The notes below the pieces were generated by a model. It made no database searches, was not told the origin of the DNA, and saw only the letters and a program-made list of their open reading frames with translations. A stretch of DNA of 64,000 nucleotides from Carnegiea gigantea (lineage: Eukaryota > Streptophyta > Magnoliopsida > Caryophyllales > Cactaceae), in NCBI GenBank assembly GCA_029747015.1, contig JAKOGI010000438.1, positions 512,001 through 576,000 of the forward strand, written 5' to 3'. Below are positions 23,305 to 32,906 of the stretch, piece by piece; the first letter of the stretch is position 1; every line of letters begins with the position of its first letter. The position numbers and the translations under genes were made by a program.

Positions 23305-23532
23305 CTCTTATAAAATTGAAACACTCAGCGCAAATCAGGACATGCAAAGGAGGGAAGAGATATGGCTGCAAAAGCTGAATTCTTCATTCATATTGTGAAA
23401 CTTTTATATAGACAAATACAAAAATGGAAATGCCACAAAAAATAGGACCCAAAACAATCCGTAAGAAACTCATTATTCCAATCACTCCTAAAAATTATGT
23501 CAATTAACAGAAAAATAATTAACATTTCAACA
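23305..23532 (-). repeat. 5' LTR of the copia element at 18884-23532
   Basis: Ends at CATTTCAACA like the left LTR and is followed by the target duplication CCCAC (23533-23537). The inner border, next to the primer-binding site, is uncertain by a few bases. Confidence 0.85.
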
Positions 23533-23555
23533 CCCACCTCAGTTCTCAAAATGCC
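23533..23555 (+). pseudogene. tRNA-Pro-like copy 5, 3' part
   Basis: CCCAC (duplicated target) is followed by CTCAGTTCTCAAAATGCCCT, the T loop, T stem 3' side and acceptor 3' side. With one CCCAC removed, the two parts align with tRNA-Pro without gaps. Confidence 0.85.
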
Positions 23556-23906
23556 CTGTCAGCTATGTGTAATATTCTCTTTTGCAACAGCAAACTATTA
23601 TGCCACAAAAGCCAAACTACCAAGATATAATTTATTACAAGAGGCATCACACATCCACAAGAGAATCCTAAAGGATCAAATTTCGCTTGAGGATTCCCCA
23701 AAACAGATTGTGACAAACAAGACGATGACCAGAATATAAAGGTGCCTATCTTGGGAATTCGAAGAAAATTTTTTACGCTACAATTATGTTTCAGGCCTAG
23801 CGGCATGCACATAACTGCGAAAACATTTCTATCACGACAAAATAGAATGGAAAGACAAATGCAAACCAAAGGACCACGAGTCTAACAGAAGTCAACAGCA
23901 AAATTA

Positions 23907-23978
23907 GGGCATTTGGTCTAGTGATTTTGTTCTCGCTTTGGGTGTGAGAGGTCGCAAGTTCAATTCTCCGAATGCCTC
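23907..23978 (+). pseudogene. tRNA-Pro-like copy 6 (TGG)
   Basis: The acceptor GGGCATT pairs with AATGCCT and the anticodon loop TTTGGGT is intact on a CTCGC/GTGAG stem. The D loop is changed (GTGATTTTGTT) and the T stem GCAAG/CTCCG is mismatched. Confidence 0.75.
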
Positions 23979-24424
23979 GCTATGTTTAATATTCTGTTTT
24001 AAAACCCAAAACTATTCTGCCGCAGAAGTCAAACAATGAAGACACAAATTGCTGCAAATAATGAAGACACATATTACTACAACAAGCATTACAGATCCAC
24101 AAGATCAACTGATCAAAGCCTACCGCAGAATTCCTCCACGCGCAGTATTGCAGTTTGTCAATAACTGACTGATAAACAGAAAATGATGACCGAAACGAAG
24201 CTAAGGTGTTTTTTTTTTTTTTTTAATAGCTCCTTTTGTTTTTTTGGGAGTATGTTGGTGTTGGAGAGGGGGTGGGGATAAGAATTTATCAATTGCTCCA
24301 AGCTTCTTCTGACTTCTACAGCACATCAAGAAACCCAGAGCTAACTTAGCTGACATATAAGGTGGTGAGAAAGAGGGCAGGTGAAAGGATCCGAGCATAA
24401 AAATATTGGTCAAAACCACAGCAA

Positions 24425-24495
24425 TGGCATTTGGCCTAGTCGTATGATTCTCGCTTTGAGTGCAAAAGGTCCCAAGTTCAGTTCTCGGAATGCAC
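24425..24495 (+). pseudogene. tRNA-Pro-like copy 7, anticodon site changed to TGA
   Basis: Starts TGGCATTTGGCCTAGTCGTA. The anticodon loop is TTTGAGT, the anticodon stem is broken (CTCGC/GCAAA), and the T arm is nearly intact. Confidence 0.72.
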
Positions 24496-24816
24496 GGTCT
24501 GCTATATCTCATACTCTCTTTTGCAAACTCAAAAACTACTCTACAACGAAAGTCGAACAACGGAAATATAAGCTATTACAAGAAGCATCGGGCTTAATGT
24601 TTGACCAATATATAGATTGAGGAAAACAAGGTGATAACCAGAAAATGAAGGTGTTCATCCAGGATATTAGAAGCATATCATTTTGGCTGCAAGTGTGGTA
24701 GCAGTTCATGAGCACATTCCCAAATCCAAAAGACGTCACAAGAACAGCTGAAGGAATGGAAAGAAACACAAAACCAAAGGACAAGATGATAACAGTATTG
24801 ATCAGGAACACAATAA

Positions 24817-24890
24817 GGGCATTTGGTCTAGTGGTATGATTCTTGCTTTGGGTGCGAGAGAGGTCTTGAGTTCAATTCTTGGAATGCCCC
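24817..24890 (+). tRNA. tRNA-Pro (TGG)-like, best-preserved copy
   Basis: The acceptor GGGCATT pairs fully with AATGCCC. The D arm matches tRNA-Pro, and the loop TTTGGGT gives anticodon TGG on a CTTGC/GCGAG stem with one wobble pair. The variable region is two bases longer than usual (AGAGGTC) and the T stem TTGAG/CTTGG depends on wobble pairs. CAA lies a few bases upstream, as in many plant tRNA genes. It would decode proline codons if functional, but I rate function as doubtful. Confidence 0.45.
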
Positions 24891-25008
24891 GATAGCTTTG
24901 TTTATTCTATTTTAAAACCCAAACCTATTCTGCCACAGAAATCAAACAACGAAGACACAAATTATTACAGGAGGCATAACAGATCCAGACGCTCAAAGCA
25001 TACTGCAT

Positions 25009-25342
25009 GGGGGTGTTTGGCACTTTTTGAATCAAAATTAGCCTGTTTAACGTAATCAAAAAGTTAATTTAGGTATTTGGTAAATTAGCTTTTTGTAATA
25101 GCTTTTTGGGTCCAAAAAGCTAATTTGAAAAAGCTAACTCTGTTAGCTTTTTCGAATAGCTTTTTTAAAATTAGCTTTTTGTCTCACAACTTTATCGGAA
25201 AAAGCGAATCTTACCAAATAGTTTTTCTATAAATATCTAATTCAAATGGCTAATACAAACAACTGATTCAAACAGCTAATAGCTAACAGTTAATATAAAC
25301 ATCTAATAGCTAATAGCTAACAGTTGTTTGCCAAATAGGACT
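25009..25342. mobile_element. MITE inserted in a tRNA-array unit
   Basis: The left end GGGGGTGTTTGGCACTTTTT and right end CAACTGTTTGCC-like complement (CAGTTGTTTGCCAAATAGGA on the plus strand) are partly inverted. The interior is rich in TTAGCT and AGCTAATAGCTAACAG. It interrupts the part of the unit that reads CATACTGCAT...CTCCATGTGCAGTTT. The ends are imperfect and the superfamily (hAT-like?) is unsure. Confidence 0.6.
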
Positions 25343-25640
25343 AATACCTCCATGTGCAGTTTGACAACAACCGATAGAACATAAAAGGATGACCAAAATA
25401 AAGCAAAGGTGTTATTTTCCTTTCTTTTCTGTTTTTCTTCTTCTTTTCTTGGGTTTGTTGGTGTGTTAGGACTGGGTGGGGATTAGAATTTATCTTTTGA
25501 CTGCAAGCTTGTTTTGACATCTACATCACATTAAGAAATCCAAAGCCAACTTAGCAGACATATTTTTGAGGGCGGGGGGGTTGAGAACGAGGGCAGCTGA
25601 CATGAATGTGAGTCTAACCGTATTCATCAAAACACCAGCA

Positions 25641-25713
25641 ACGGCTTTCGGTTCAGTGGCATGATTTTCAATTTTGGTGCGAGAGGTCCCAAGTTCAATT
25701 CTTGGAATGCCCT
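25641..25713 (+). pseudogene. tRNA-Pro-like copy 9, anticodon loop TTTTGGT
   Basis: The 5' part is decayed (CGGCTTTCGGTTCAGTGGCA). The T arm is intact (CCAAG, TTCAATT, CTTGG). The anticodon site reads TTG in the shifted loop. Confidence 0.7.
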
Positions 25714-26076
25714 ATCTTTATGTCACATATTCTCTTTTGCAAACTCAAAAACTGCTCTACAACAAATGTCAAACAATGAAAATAAAATCTATTACAAGAA
25801 CCATCATACATGCATAAGATTCAAGCCTAGATGCTCAGAATTGCCCTTAAGGTTTGCACAATATATTATAGATTGAGATAAACAAGACGAACGCCGGAAA
25901 ATTAAGGCATTCCACTAGGATGTTAGAGCTGCATTATTTTGGTGCAAGTGTGGTTACAGTTCAGAAGCATACTCAGAGATCCAATGAGATTGCAATAACC
26001 ACAGAAGGGAATGGAAGGAAACACGAAAGCGAAGGAAGGACAAGAAGAATAACAGTATCGGTCAAGAAAACTATGA

Positions 26077-26122
26077 GAGCATTTGGTCTAGTGGTATGAT
26101 TCTCGCTTTTGGTGTGAGAGGG
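26077..26122 (+). pseudogene. tRNA-Pro-like copy 10, T arm deleted
   Basis: GAGCATTTGGTCTAGTGGTA is followed by an anticodon arm with loop TTTTGGT. The sequence then jumps from GAGAGG to GCACCGTCTGC, so the T arm is missing. Confidence 0.72.
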
Positions 26123-26470
26123 CACCGTCTGCTATGTCTAATATTCTCTTTTGCAAACTCAAAAACTACTCTGCAACGAAAGTCAAGCAACAGAAATATA
26201 ATCTATTACAAGAAGCATCAGACATCCGCAAAACCCAAGCCGTCAAGCCTAAAGGATCAGATTTGGGCTTAATGTTTGACTTAACATATAGATGAGACAA
26301 GCAAGGTGATAACTAGAAAATAAAGGTGTTCGTCCAGGATGCTAGAAGCACATCACTTTGGCTGCAAGTGTGGTAGCAGTTCAGGAGCAAACTCAGAAAT
26401 CCAGAAGACATCACAAGAACAACCAAAGGGAATGGACAAAAACACGAACCAAAGAAAAAGAAGATAACCG

Positions 26471-26501
26471 GAGGTCCCAAGTTCAATTCTCGGAATGCCC
26501 C
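26471..26501 (+). pseudogene. tRNA-Pro-like copy 11, only the 3' part
   Basis: Only GAGGTCCCAAGTTCAATTCT and CGGAATGCCCC remain, which are the variable loop, T arm and acceptor 3' side. The 5' half was lost by deletion together with part of the preceding unit. Confidence 0.72.
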
Positions 26502-26742
26502 GTTAGCTATGTTTATTCTGTTTTAAAACCCTAAACTACTCTGCCACAAAAATCAAACAATGAAGACACAAATTATCGCAAACAATGAAGATATAAATTT
26601 TATTAGAAGAGGCATAACAGGCCCAGTACTGCAAGGGCATTAAGAAATCCAAAGCCAACTTAGCTGACATATGAGGAGGGGGGGAGGAAGAGGGCAGCTG
26701 CAAGGAATGTGAGTCTGACAGTATTGCTCAAAACCACGGCAA

Positions 26743-26812
26743 TGGCATTTGGTCTTGTGGTATGATTCTCGCTTTTCATGCGAAAGGTCGAGTTCACTTC
26801 TCGGAATGCCCC
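26743..26812 (+). pseudogene. tRNA-Pro-like copy 12, anticodon site changed to TTC
   Basis: TGGCATTTGGTCTTGTGGTA is followed by CTCGC TTTTCAT GCGAA, which puts TTC at the anticodon position. The variable region is two bases short. Confidence 0.72.
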
Positions 26813-27188
26813 TCCAGCTATGTTATAATGTACTCCTTCAAAATGGCAAAACTGTTCTATTGCATACGTGAAACAAGGAAGGCAACTTATTTCAAGAGGC
26901 ATTACAGATGCAGAACATAAAAGCCTACTGTATCATATCTCCACTTGAGTTTCACAAGAATCGACACCTACAAGCAAATGACCACAAGAAATGTAAGGGG
27001 GTTCTTTTTTCCCCCCTTTTGGGATGGCCCCGGGTGGGGGAGGGGGGAATTTAGAATCTCTCCTTTGGCTGCAAGCTTATTTCAATTTCTACGGCACATG
27101 CAAAAATCTGGGGCCAATGTAGCTGAGATATGAGGGGATGAGAAGGAGGTAGACCACCAAAGAGTAACTGTATTGGTCAACACAGCAA

Positions 27189-27260
27189 GGGCATTTGGTG
27201 CAGTGGTATGATTCTCACTTTGAGTGTGAGTGGTCACAAGTTCAATTCCCAGAATGTCCC
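27189..27260 (+). pseudogene. tRNA-Pro-like copy 13, anticodon TGA, well-paired anticodon stem
   Basis: The acceptor GGGCATT pairs with AATGTCC (one G-T pair). The anticodon stem CTCAC/GTGAG is perfectly paired around TTTGAGT. The T stem (ACAAG/CCCAG) is not paired, so it is probably inactive. Confidence 0.72.
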
Positions 27261-27620
27261 GTCCGCTATGCTCAATATTTTCGTTTGCAAACCCAAAACT
27301 ATTCCGCCACAAAAATTAAACAATGAAAATATAGCATATTACAAGAACCAGACAAACACAAGATTCAAGCCCACAGGATCGAACTTTCACATGAAGTTTG
27401 ACCAAACATATTGCTACAAACAAGATGACAACCAGAACATAGCGGTCTTCACTGTTAATTTAGGGTCAGCGAGTCACATTCTTTTTGGCTGCAGGGGTGT
27501 TTCGGGTTCAGGAACACTCAGAAATGCAAAGACATTTCCTCACAACTCGGGAACGGAAAGAAACACGCAACCGAAAGGACGGGAAATTCCAACAGCATTG
27601 TGTCAATTCATTGTGATACA

Positions 27621-28100
27621 TGCAGGGGCAGATCCAGCGTGGTGTCAGTGGTGTCACCCGACACCCCCTTGCAAAAAAAAAATTAACATACGGTGGAAAT
27701 TAAAAACATTGAAAGCTACTTATAAAAATAAAGTCGGATAAACATTGCATTGAATTGTTGTTGTTCTAGTGGTGGCAGGCCTACTCAGTTTGCTTTTACT
27801 GGTTCCCTAAGGTCGTGAGCTTGAATCCTTTTTAAGTAGTTTTATTTTTTTTTTTTGCTTGTTTTTAATTTTCTACCTTAGAACTACCACCCCCTTCCCG
27901 GTCGGCCTTCAATACACTCATAGACATTCTGTCCCAAAACTCTAGGCCCCCAAATATGCAGCCAGCTAGCCACCAAAATTGCAAAACACCAACCTGACAA
28001 CCGTCAAGGGCCCTACACACAATTGCTCAATTTAAATGTTTTAATTTACTTAAATTTGTTACTTAATTTTTCAATTTATAGATTAATTTATTTTTATTGA
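27621..28100. other. possible transposon end bordering the tRNA array
   Basis: The array unit breaks off after TTGTGATACATG. CAGGGGCAGATCC and GTGTCACCCGACACCCCCTT follow, a GC-rich hairpin-prone motif seen in plant repeats. No second terminus was found. The stretch to 28100 has poly-T runs and no gene. Confidence 0.3.
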
Positions 28101-28445
28101 CAACTGAAGGGCCTTCACATTCAATTCCCCATTCCTGTACAAGAAGAGATGTCTTAATGACATGTGGAAACAATCACACCAAAATGCATTAATTTTAATG
28201 GAATAAATCTTAATGAGTAAAGTAATATTGTCCCTGCAAGACCCAAAGTAAAACTAGGATCGTGCCAGAGAATATAAGCATCTCCGATTCAACATAAACA
28301 ATCCAATTTTCTTATTCAAACTCAAAGCCTATGGTATTGGCATAGCAGTCAACTAAATTCAAAATGTAGAACGTATATTGCGTTCAAATTTCCTTTAACG
28401 AGACTTTGAGCAGACTAGTTAATATGTGTTGGATCCAAAACAGTA

Positions 28446-28466
28446 CAACAACAACAACAACAACAA
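28446..28466. repeat. (CAA)7 microsatellite
   Basis: Seven perfect CAA units. Confidence 0.95.
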
Positions 28467-28712
28467 ATCTCAGTGTATATCTTGCTTTTGCGTGGTATGA
28501 AGAGGTTAAGATGCGTGCAATCTTAAACCTGTAGAGAAATCTACTCCAAAAATCCACCCCCAACCCTCCCAAAAATAGGGAAAACATTTTTGCCAAGTTG
28601 AATTTTTGAAACAAGGTAGGGAACTAAGAATAATGTTTGAAGAATATAACCAGACTGGTCGAGCCAGCACGATTGCCACCTCCATAAGTCCCCTCAATCC
28701 TCACAAAACTAA

Positions 28713-29464
28713 GAGCATTCCCAGCCGTGAGCCAATTTTTTGGCTCACGGGTGGGGGCCCACCATTGCCACATCAACCTTCTCTCTAACTTTTTTATCTC
28801 ACAATCCTCACTCTCTCCAATGCAAGGCTCACCACTTTGACTCATCAAATAAACTAATATCAATGGACCCCACACCTAACCATACTTAATTGTTTTAGAT
28901 TTTTATGTTTTGGTTGGTTGTTTGGGTTTATTATGTTCGGAAAAAATAATATGTACGTAATAAATTGGTAACACAACTAATTGGGTGTCATAATTTTTTT
29001 TAAACATAACACAAGAAATTGTTTGTCTGATTAATTAGGCTTCCATATTTCCTCAATATTTGAACAAATTTTTTAAAAAAATTACAAATTTTTAAAAACC
29101 CAGAAAAAATTATTTTTTTGTGTTAAAGAAAAAAAAAATAAAAATTATACAACAAAACCAATAGGAAAAAAGGAAAAACAAAAAAAATGAAAACTCAATA
29201 AAAAATTTTAAAAACCAAAACAAGAAAAACCCAAAAAAAAAATCAAAAAGACAAAAAAGATAAACTACTAAGAATTTTAAAAAACAAAACAAATGAAAAA
29301 AACGAAAAAACAAAAAAAAACAGAAAATGGGCCACGGGCTGGCTCACGCTGGTGAGCCACTCAGCGGGCCTTGCCTTGCGGGCCATCCGTTGGACTTCTT
29401 CACCAGTCTCGCGCGCTCGTCAGCTCAGCCCAAAATCCCGCAGGCCACCACGCTGGGCTTGCTC
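28713..29464. mobile_element. Tourist-like MITE, 752 bp, TAA target duplication
   Basis: The left end GAGCATTCCCAGCCGTGAGC and right end CACGCTGGGCTTGCTC are imperfect inverted repeats flanked by TAA (28710-28712 and 29465-29467). The ends are GC-rich and contain GGCTCACG-type motifs. The middle (29100-29330) is A-rich low-complexity sequence. No coding capacity. Confidence 0.75.
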
Positions 29465-29511
29465 TAATACATCGGACTTAAAATAGAGCTACAGTGGTGG
29501 GGGCCACTTGA

Positions 29512-29581
29512 TAGCCAAGTAAGAAAACCGCCTCGAGGCCGTATGTTAGCCAAGTAAGAAAACCGCCTCGAGGCCGTATGT
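29512..29581. repeat. perfect tandem duplication of 35 bp
   Basis: Two identical 35-base copies (29512-29546 and 29547-29581), each with AAGAAAACCGCCTCGAGGCC and a CTCGAG palindrome. Confidence 0.92.
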
Positions 29582-29920
29582 TTACTTCAGTAACAAAATT
29601 TAAAAAAATAATCATCAGAAAGTAAATACCCTCCCCCTAAGGAAGAATTTAGGACATGCATTAAATGAGGCCAACTATATCAGAAAGGGCTTTGAGATTG
29701 ACTGAACTGTGATTTCTTCCCAACAACTGCATTACACTACCCAGTTACGACATCAAAGTGATTATGTGATATGACACCTCTTACTGCAATTGCACTAAAG
29801 CTGCATTTTTAATCATGGCTTAGGAGTGCAATCCCCACCACAAACATGACCTTCCCCTCCCGCGCCCCCTCTTTTCCTAGCCATCTTGTGTGTGGGCCTT
29901 CTTACCCTTCCATAACCAAG

Positions 29921-30363
29921 TGATGCATGATAAGAGTAAAAAATGGATGAAAAGATTTAGGAAATTAGAATCTTTTAGTACTAGAAATTTTTTATATTTT
30001 TTATTATTTTCATAGGTTATTTTTAAGTATATTTTTAGATAGCCAAAATAAAGGTATTTAGTAATATTTTATTAAGATTTAGCTTCCTAATCTATAAGGA
30101 TAGTATTAAGTTATATATTTTTATCATTTTCTAGTTTATATCTTCTTATTTAAATTTCATAATACTAGTTAGCTTTTTGGTTATATAAACCCTTTCATGT
30201 AATTGGAGAAGGCGTATTATGAATGATAATTGAGTATTAAGTGGGTCATATTTCTGTGTGTGATAATTTTTCTCTAAGAATTACTCTTAGAGCGTCATAC
30301 TTTAATTGTTTTCCTTTGTAAGAATTGCTCATAGAGCATCCTAGATCAATTTGGTATCAAAGC
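29921..30363 (+). mobile_element. probable solo 5' LTR remnant with primer-binding site
   Basis: It begins TGATGCATGATAAG and ends near GATCA at 30348. It is followed by TGGTATCAAAGC (30352-30363), one base off the tRNA-Met primer site of copia elements. A TATA-like TTATATAAACCC lies near 30180. No Gag or Pol follows, so only the 5' end of an element seems to remain. Confidence 0.45.
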
Positions 30364-32031
30364 AATTCCTACAAGGAACAATTGAAGTAGGGCATTGTAA
30401 GAGCAATTTCTTCGGGGAAATACTCACACAGAGAAATATGACTCACGCAATTTAACTCAATTCAGAGCTTCAGTAAATTGCAATACGGAGAGATTACCCA
30501 ATTTCTTTATTTCTAAATCAAGCGCCAAAAGAAAAAGAGCTTATAAGAAAGCAAAATGCGAAGGCTCGCTAAAAATCCATAAGCATATGAATAGTATGGT
30601 CTAAAAACTTACACAATTAAACTTCTTATGATTACATAGATCCTAACAAGACTATTCACAAAAGAGAATCAGATACCAAAATTGAAGGAACAACAATTCA
30701 CTCATCGAGATACGTTATTGTTTGTATCCTTAAAAAATGTTCAAGTCTTCATTCCCTACTATTAAAAGTTCATTAAAAGGTTTTTGTTCGACCAATGGAA
30801 CCTTTAGGACTCATTTCATTGTTCATCGATCAAGATTCAATGAGCAGTACCGTTTACAAGTTCTTGCTAGCAAAATTCACTGTTTGGAGCTTTCCCATTA
30901 ATCGAGAAATGGCAATTCATATATTTGCCAATGCCATGATTGCCACTCACATGTTCGAGCCCAAGTTCTAGACATAGAATAAGTAATTTCATCAAGTAAG
31001 ATTCTAATTAAAGGCCATTTCAAATCTTAATTTTAAATGCGCGTGCATTCACTGGCTCTCCTCAAAGTATGTATTACTGTACAAGAGTAACACATTGAAT
31101 TTGTAGCTCATTTCTTTGTTTTATGTTTTGAAATTGTTTTTCCAGGAGGAGAAGTCGATTAAGACAAGAAACCCTATGATGTGAAGGGATCAGAAGTAGC
31201 TGGCAAAGGTAGTGAGCACTGGTCACTGGTCTACCATTCTTAGTGTCGCAAACACTCATCTTCTTAGCTATACTATTTTGAGCATACGTGAGCTAGCCTT
31301 TAAAAAAAAAAAGAAAGAAAAAAAGAGAGAGAGCTAGCTTTGACCTAGTGCTTGACAGAACCTTAAATTGTTGTAAAATAATGTTTGGAGTGGTATTAAA
31401 CTGCAAGATTGCACTAAATGCATGTTAGTGACTTTAGTACATTGACCTCGTGAATGTTTAAATGTAAAGGTAATCTTGGCTTGAGTTTGCTTTAGTAATG
31501 GTCATGAGATTACCTTGTCTCGCTATGAGAGGGGGCAGTGATGCCCCAACTTATGTTTGGCTCTTGTCGTCTCGTTATTTCGTGTGTTTGATTAGGCATA
31601 AAAGGTTACTACCTTAGAGGTGTTGCGCTTTAGGGGAATCATATCAAGATTCCACATCTCCAAGACATAGATTATATCCCTTAATATGTTTATTTCCGCT
31701 AGGCCTTTACCTTAATTGGAGATCTTATCTAGAAACTTGCTAGATATCCTGGGCTCAAATAACAACTGTGAGGATGAATTCCAAGGCTAATTAGACTAAT
31801 CTTACACAAAACTTTTTATCTGGGCTCAAGCCCAATGCTTAATATTGCATGCTTTATTTGTTCCAGCGTATTTTTTCATTGGAATCATCCCAACGCTTTA
31901 GCCCAAGGCCCATTGATTTTTTATTGCATGAATCAAGATACATGTAAACTTGTTTAACTCCACTAAAGATATGTAGTATTATTTTTTGGTGTGCTTTTAA
32001 AGAAGATTGGTTATGGTAATAATATAAACTT
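30364..32031. other. stretch without a recognised gene
   Basis: Only short frames occur, without domains. A purine run AAAAAAAAAAGAAAGAAAAA with GAGAGAGAGC follows near 31300. Parts may be non-coding interior of the retroelement whose LTR lies at 29921-30348. Confidence 0.4.
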
Positions 32032-32034
32032 TTA

Positions 32035-32401
32035 GGCTCCATTTGGTCCTAAAAAATTTGGTGAAAAGAAAAGTTGAAGGAAAAAAAAGTAGGGAGAAAA
32101 TGAGGTTTTTCCTCTTATTTGGATTGAGGAAAAAATACAAGAATTTGAATGAAAAATTTAAATGTTGATAAACCACTTGAATCATGTTGATGTCATCTAA
32201 GCAATGCAAGGTTTGAGGAGGCTAGGGATTTTCCTCACAATTTTATGAGGAAAATTTTATCACTTATTTCTATTATTTTTCACCTAACTTTCCTCCGTAT
32301 TTTTTTTCTTTATGATTTTCTCTAAACCAAACAAAGAAGAAAAGTAGCTTTCTCAAGTTTTTTTTCCTTCTACCAAATTTTTCAAGGTCCAAATGGAGCC
32401 T
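32035..32401. mobile_element. Tourist-like MITE, 367 bp, TTA target duplication
   Basis: GGCTCCATTTGGTCCTAAAA at the left and GGTCCAAATGGAGCC at the right are inverted repeats, flanked by TTA (32032-32034 and 32402-32404). Confidence 0.85.
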
Positions 32402-32617
32402 TACGAATCAATAGAGTTATCGTAATCTATATATAGAGTTATAAAAGATGTTAGTACTGTGAACTAAAAAAATTGGGGGGGAAAATGACACTAGATGAGT
32501 GATATATGCTAATAGCCTAATTCTATTCAAAAAAAAAAAAAAAAACCCTCAAGTTTAACCATTAAATCTTCATTTATATAGACAAGACTATTTCAACAAG
32601 GGTTACAGTAAGATTGC

Positions 32618-32846
32618 TGTTAGGATAGATTTTATCTCAAAATATTTGTATAATATTCTAGCTTTCCTTCTCCTAGTAGCTTTCCAATTCTTGTTATGAT
32701 GAAACTTAGCATCCAAGTTAGGGAATCGCTAGGGTAGCCGTGGGGTGCCATGCTTGTATAAAGTTGATAGCCATGTTTGCAAATTAATATAGAGAAAACC
32801 AAGGTGGCTGAGCATCCTCTAAATACATCAAATATATTTCTCCACA
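32618..32846 (+). repeat. 5' LTR of the host copia element
   Basis: Starts TGTTAGGATAG and ends CTCCACA directly before the primer site. Contains GTATAATATTCTAGCTTTCC, typical of short copia LTRs. Length about 229 bp. The 5' border is inferred from TG alone. Confidence 0.65.
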
Positions 32847-32858
32847 TGGTATCAGAGC
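32847..32858 (+). other. primer-binding site of the host copia element
   Basis: TGGTATCAGAGC, complementary to the initiator tRNA-Met 3' end, immediately follows the LTR. Confidence 0.93.
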
Positions 32859-32906
32859 CTTGAGGCTTCTAACATAAATTCCAAATCCTAGTCCTAAGAA
32901 TCAACC

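Larger units (their letters stand above)
18884..23532 (-). mobile_element. Ty1/copia LTR retrotransposon inserted in a tRNA-Pro copy
   Basis: A 4.65-kb element on the minus strand with LTRs at 18884-19110 and about 23305-23532. A tRNA-Met-type primer site is next to the right LTR and a purine tract next to the left LTR. Order on the minus strand: Gag with CCHC knuckle, protease, GAG-pre-integrase, integrase, RT, RNase H, as in copia pol. It is flanked by the 5-bp duplication CCCAC. Many stops and frameshifts occur and the two LTRs differ at many positions by eye, so it is an old, inactive copy. Confidence 0.92.
17070..27260 (+). repeat. tandem array of tRNA-Pro-derived units
   Basis: Thirteen tRNA-Pro-related copies lie in the same orientation. 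Most are spaced about 360-550 bp apart once the copia insertion (18884-23537) and a MITE (25009-25342) are removed. The units share the sequence between the tRNA copies too: upstream CAGTATTGATCAAGAACACA-like sequence, downstream ATTCTCTTTTGCAAACTCAA-like sequence, then a GGTGTTCATCCAGGATGCTA-like block and a GCAAGTGTGGTTGCAGTTCA-like block. The repeating unit is therefore the whole segment of about 430 bp and not the tRNA alone. Tandem tRNA-Pro clusters are known in Arabidopsis. Here almost all copies carry base changes that break stems. Confidence 0.85.

Noticed and set aside
17070..27260. Regularly spaced repeats that could suggest a CRISPR array
   Set aside because: The repeats are tRNA-Pro-like and the spacers are related to each other and about 350 bp long, in a plant nuclear context.
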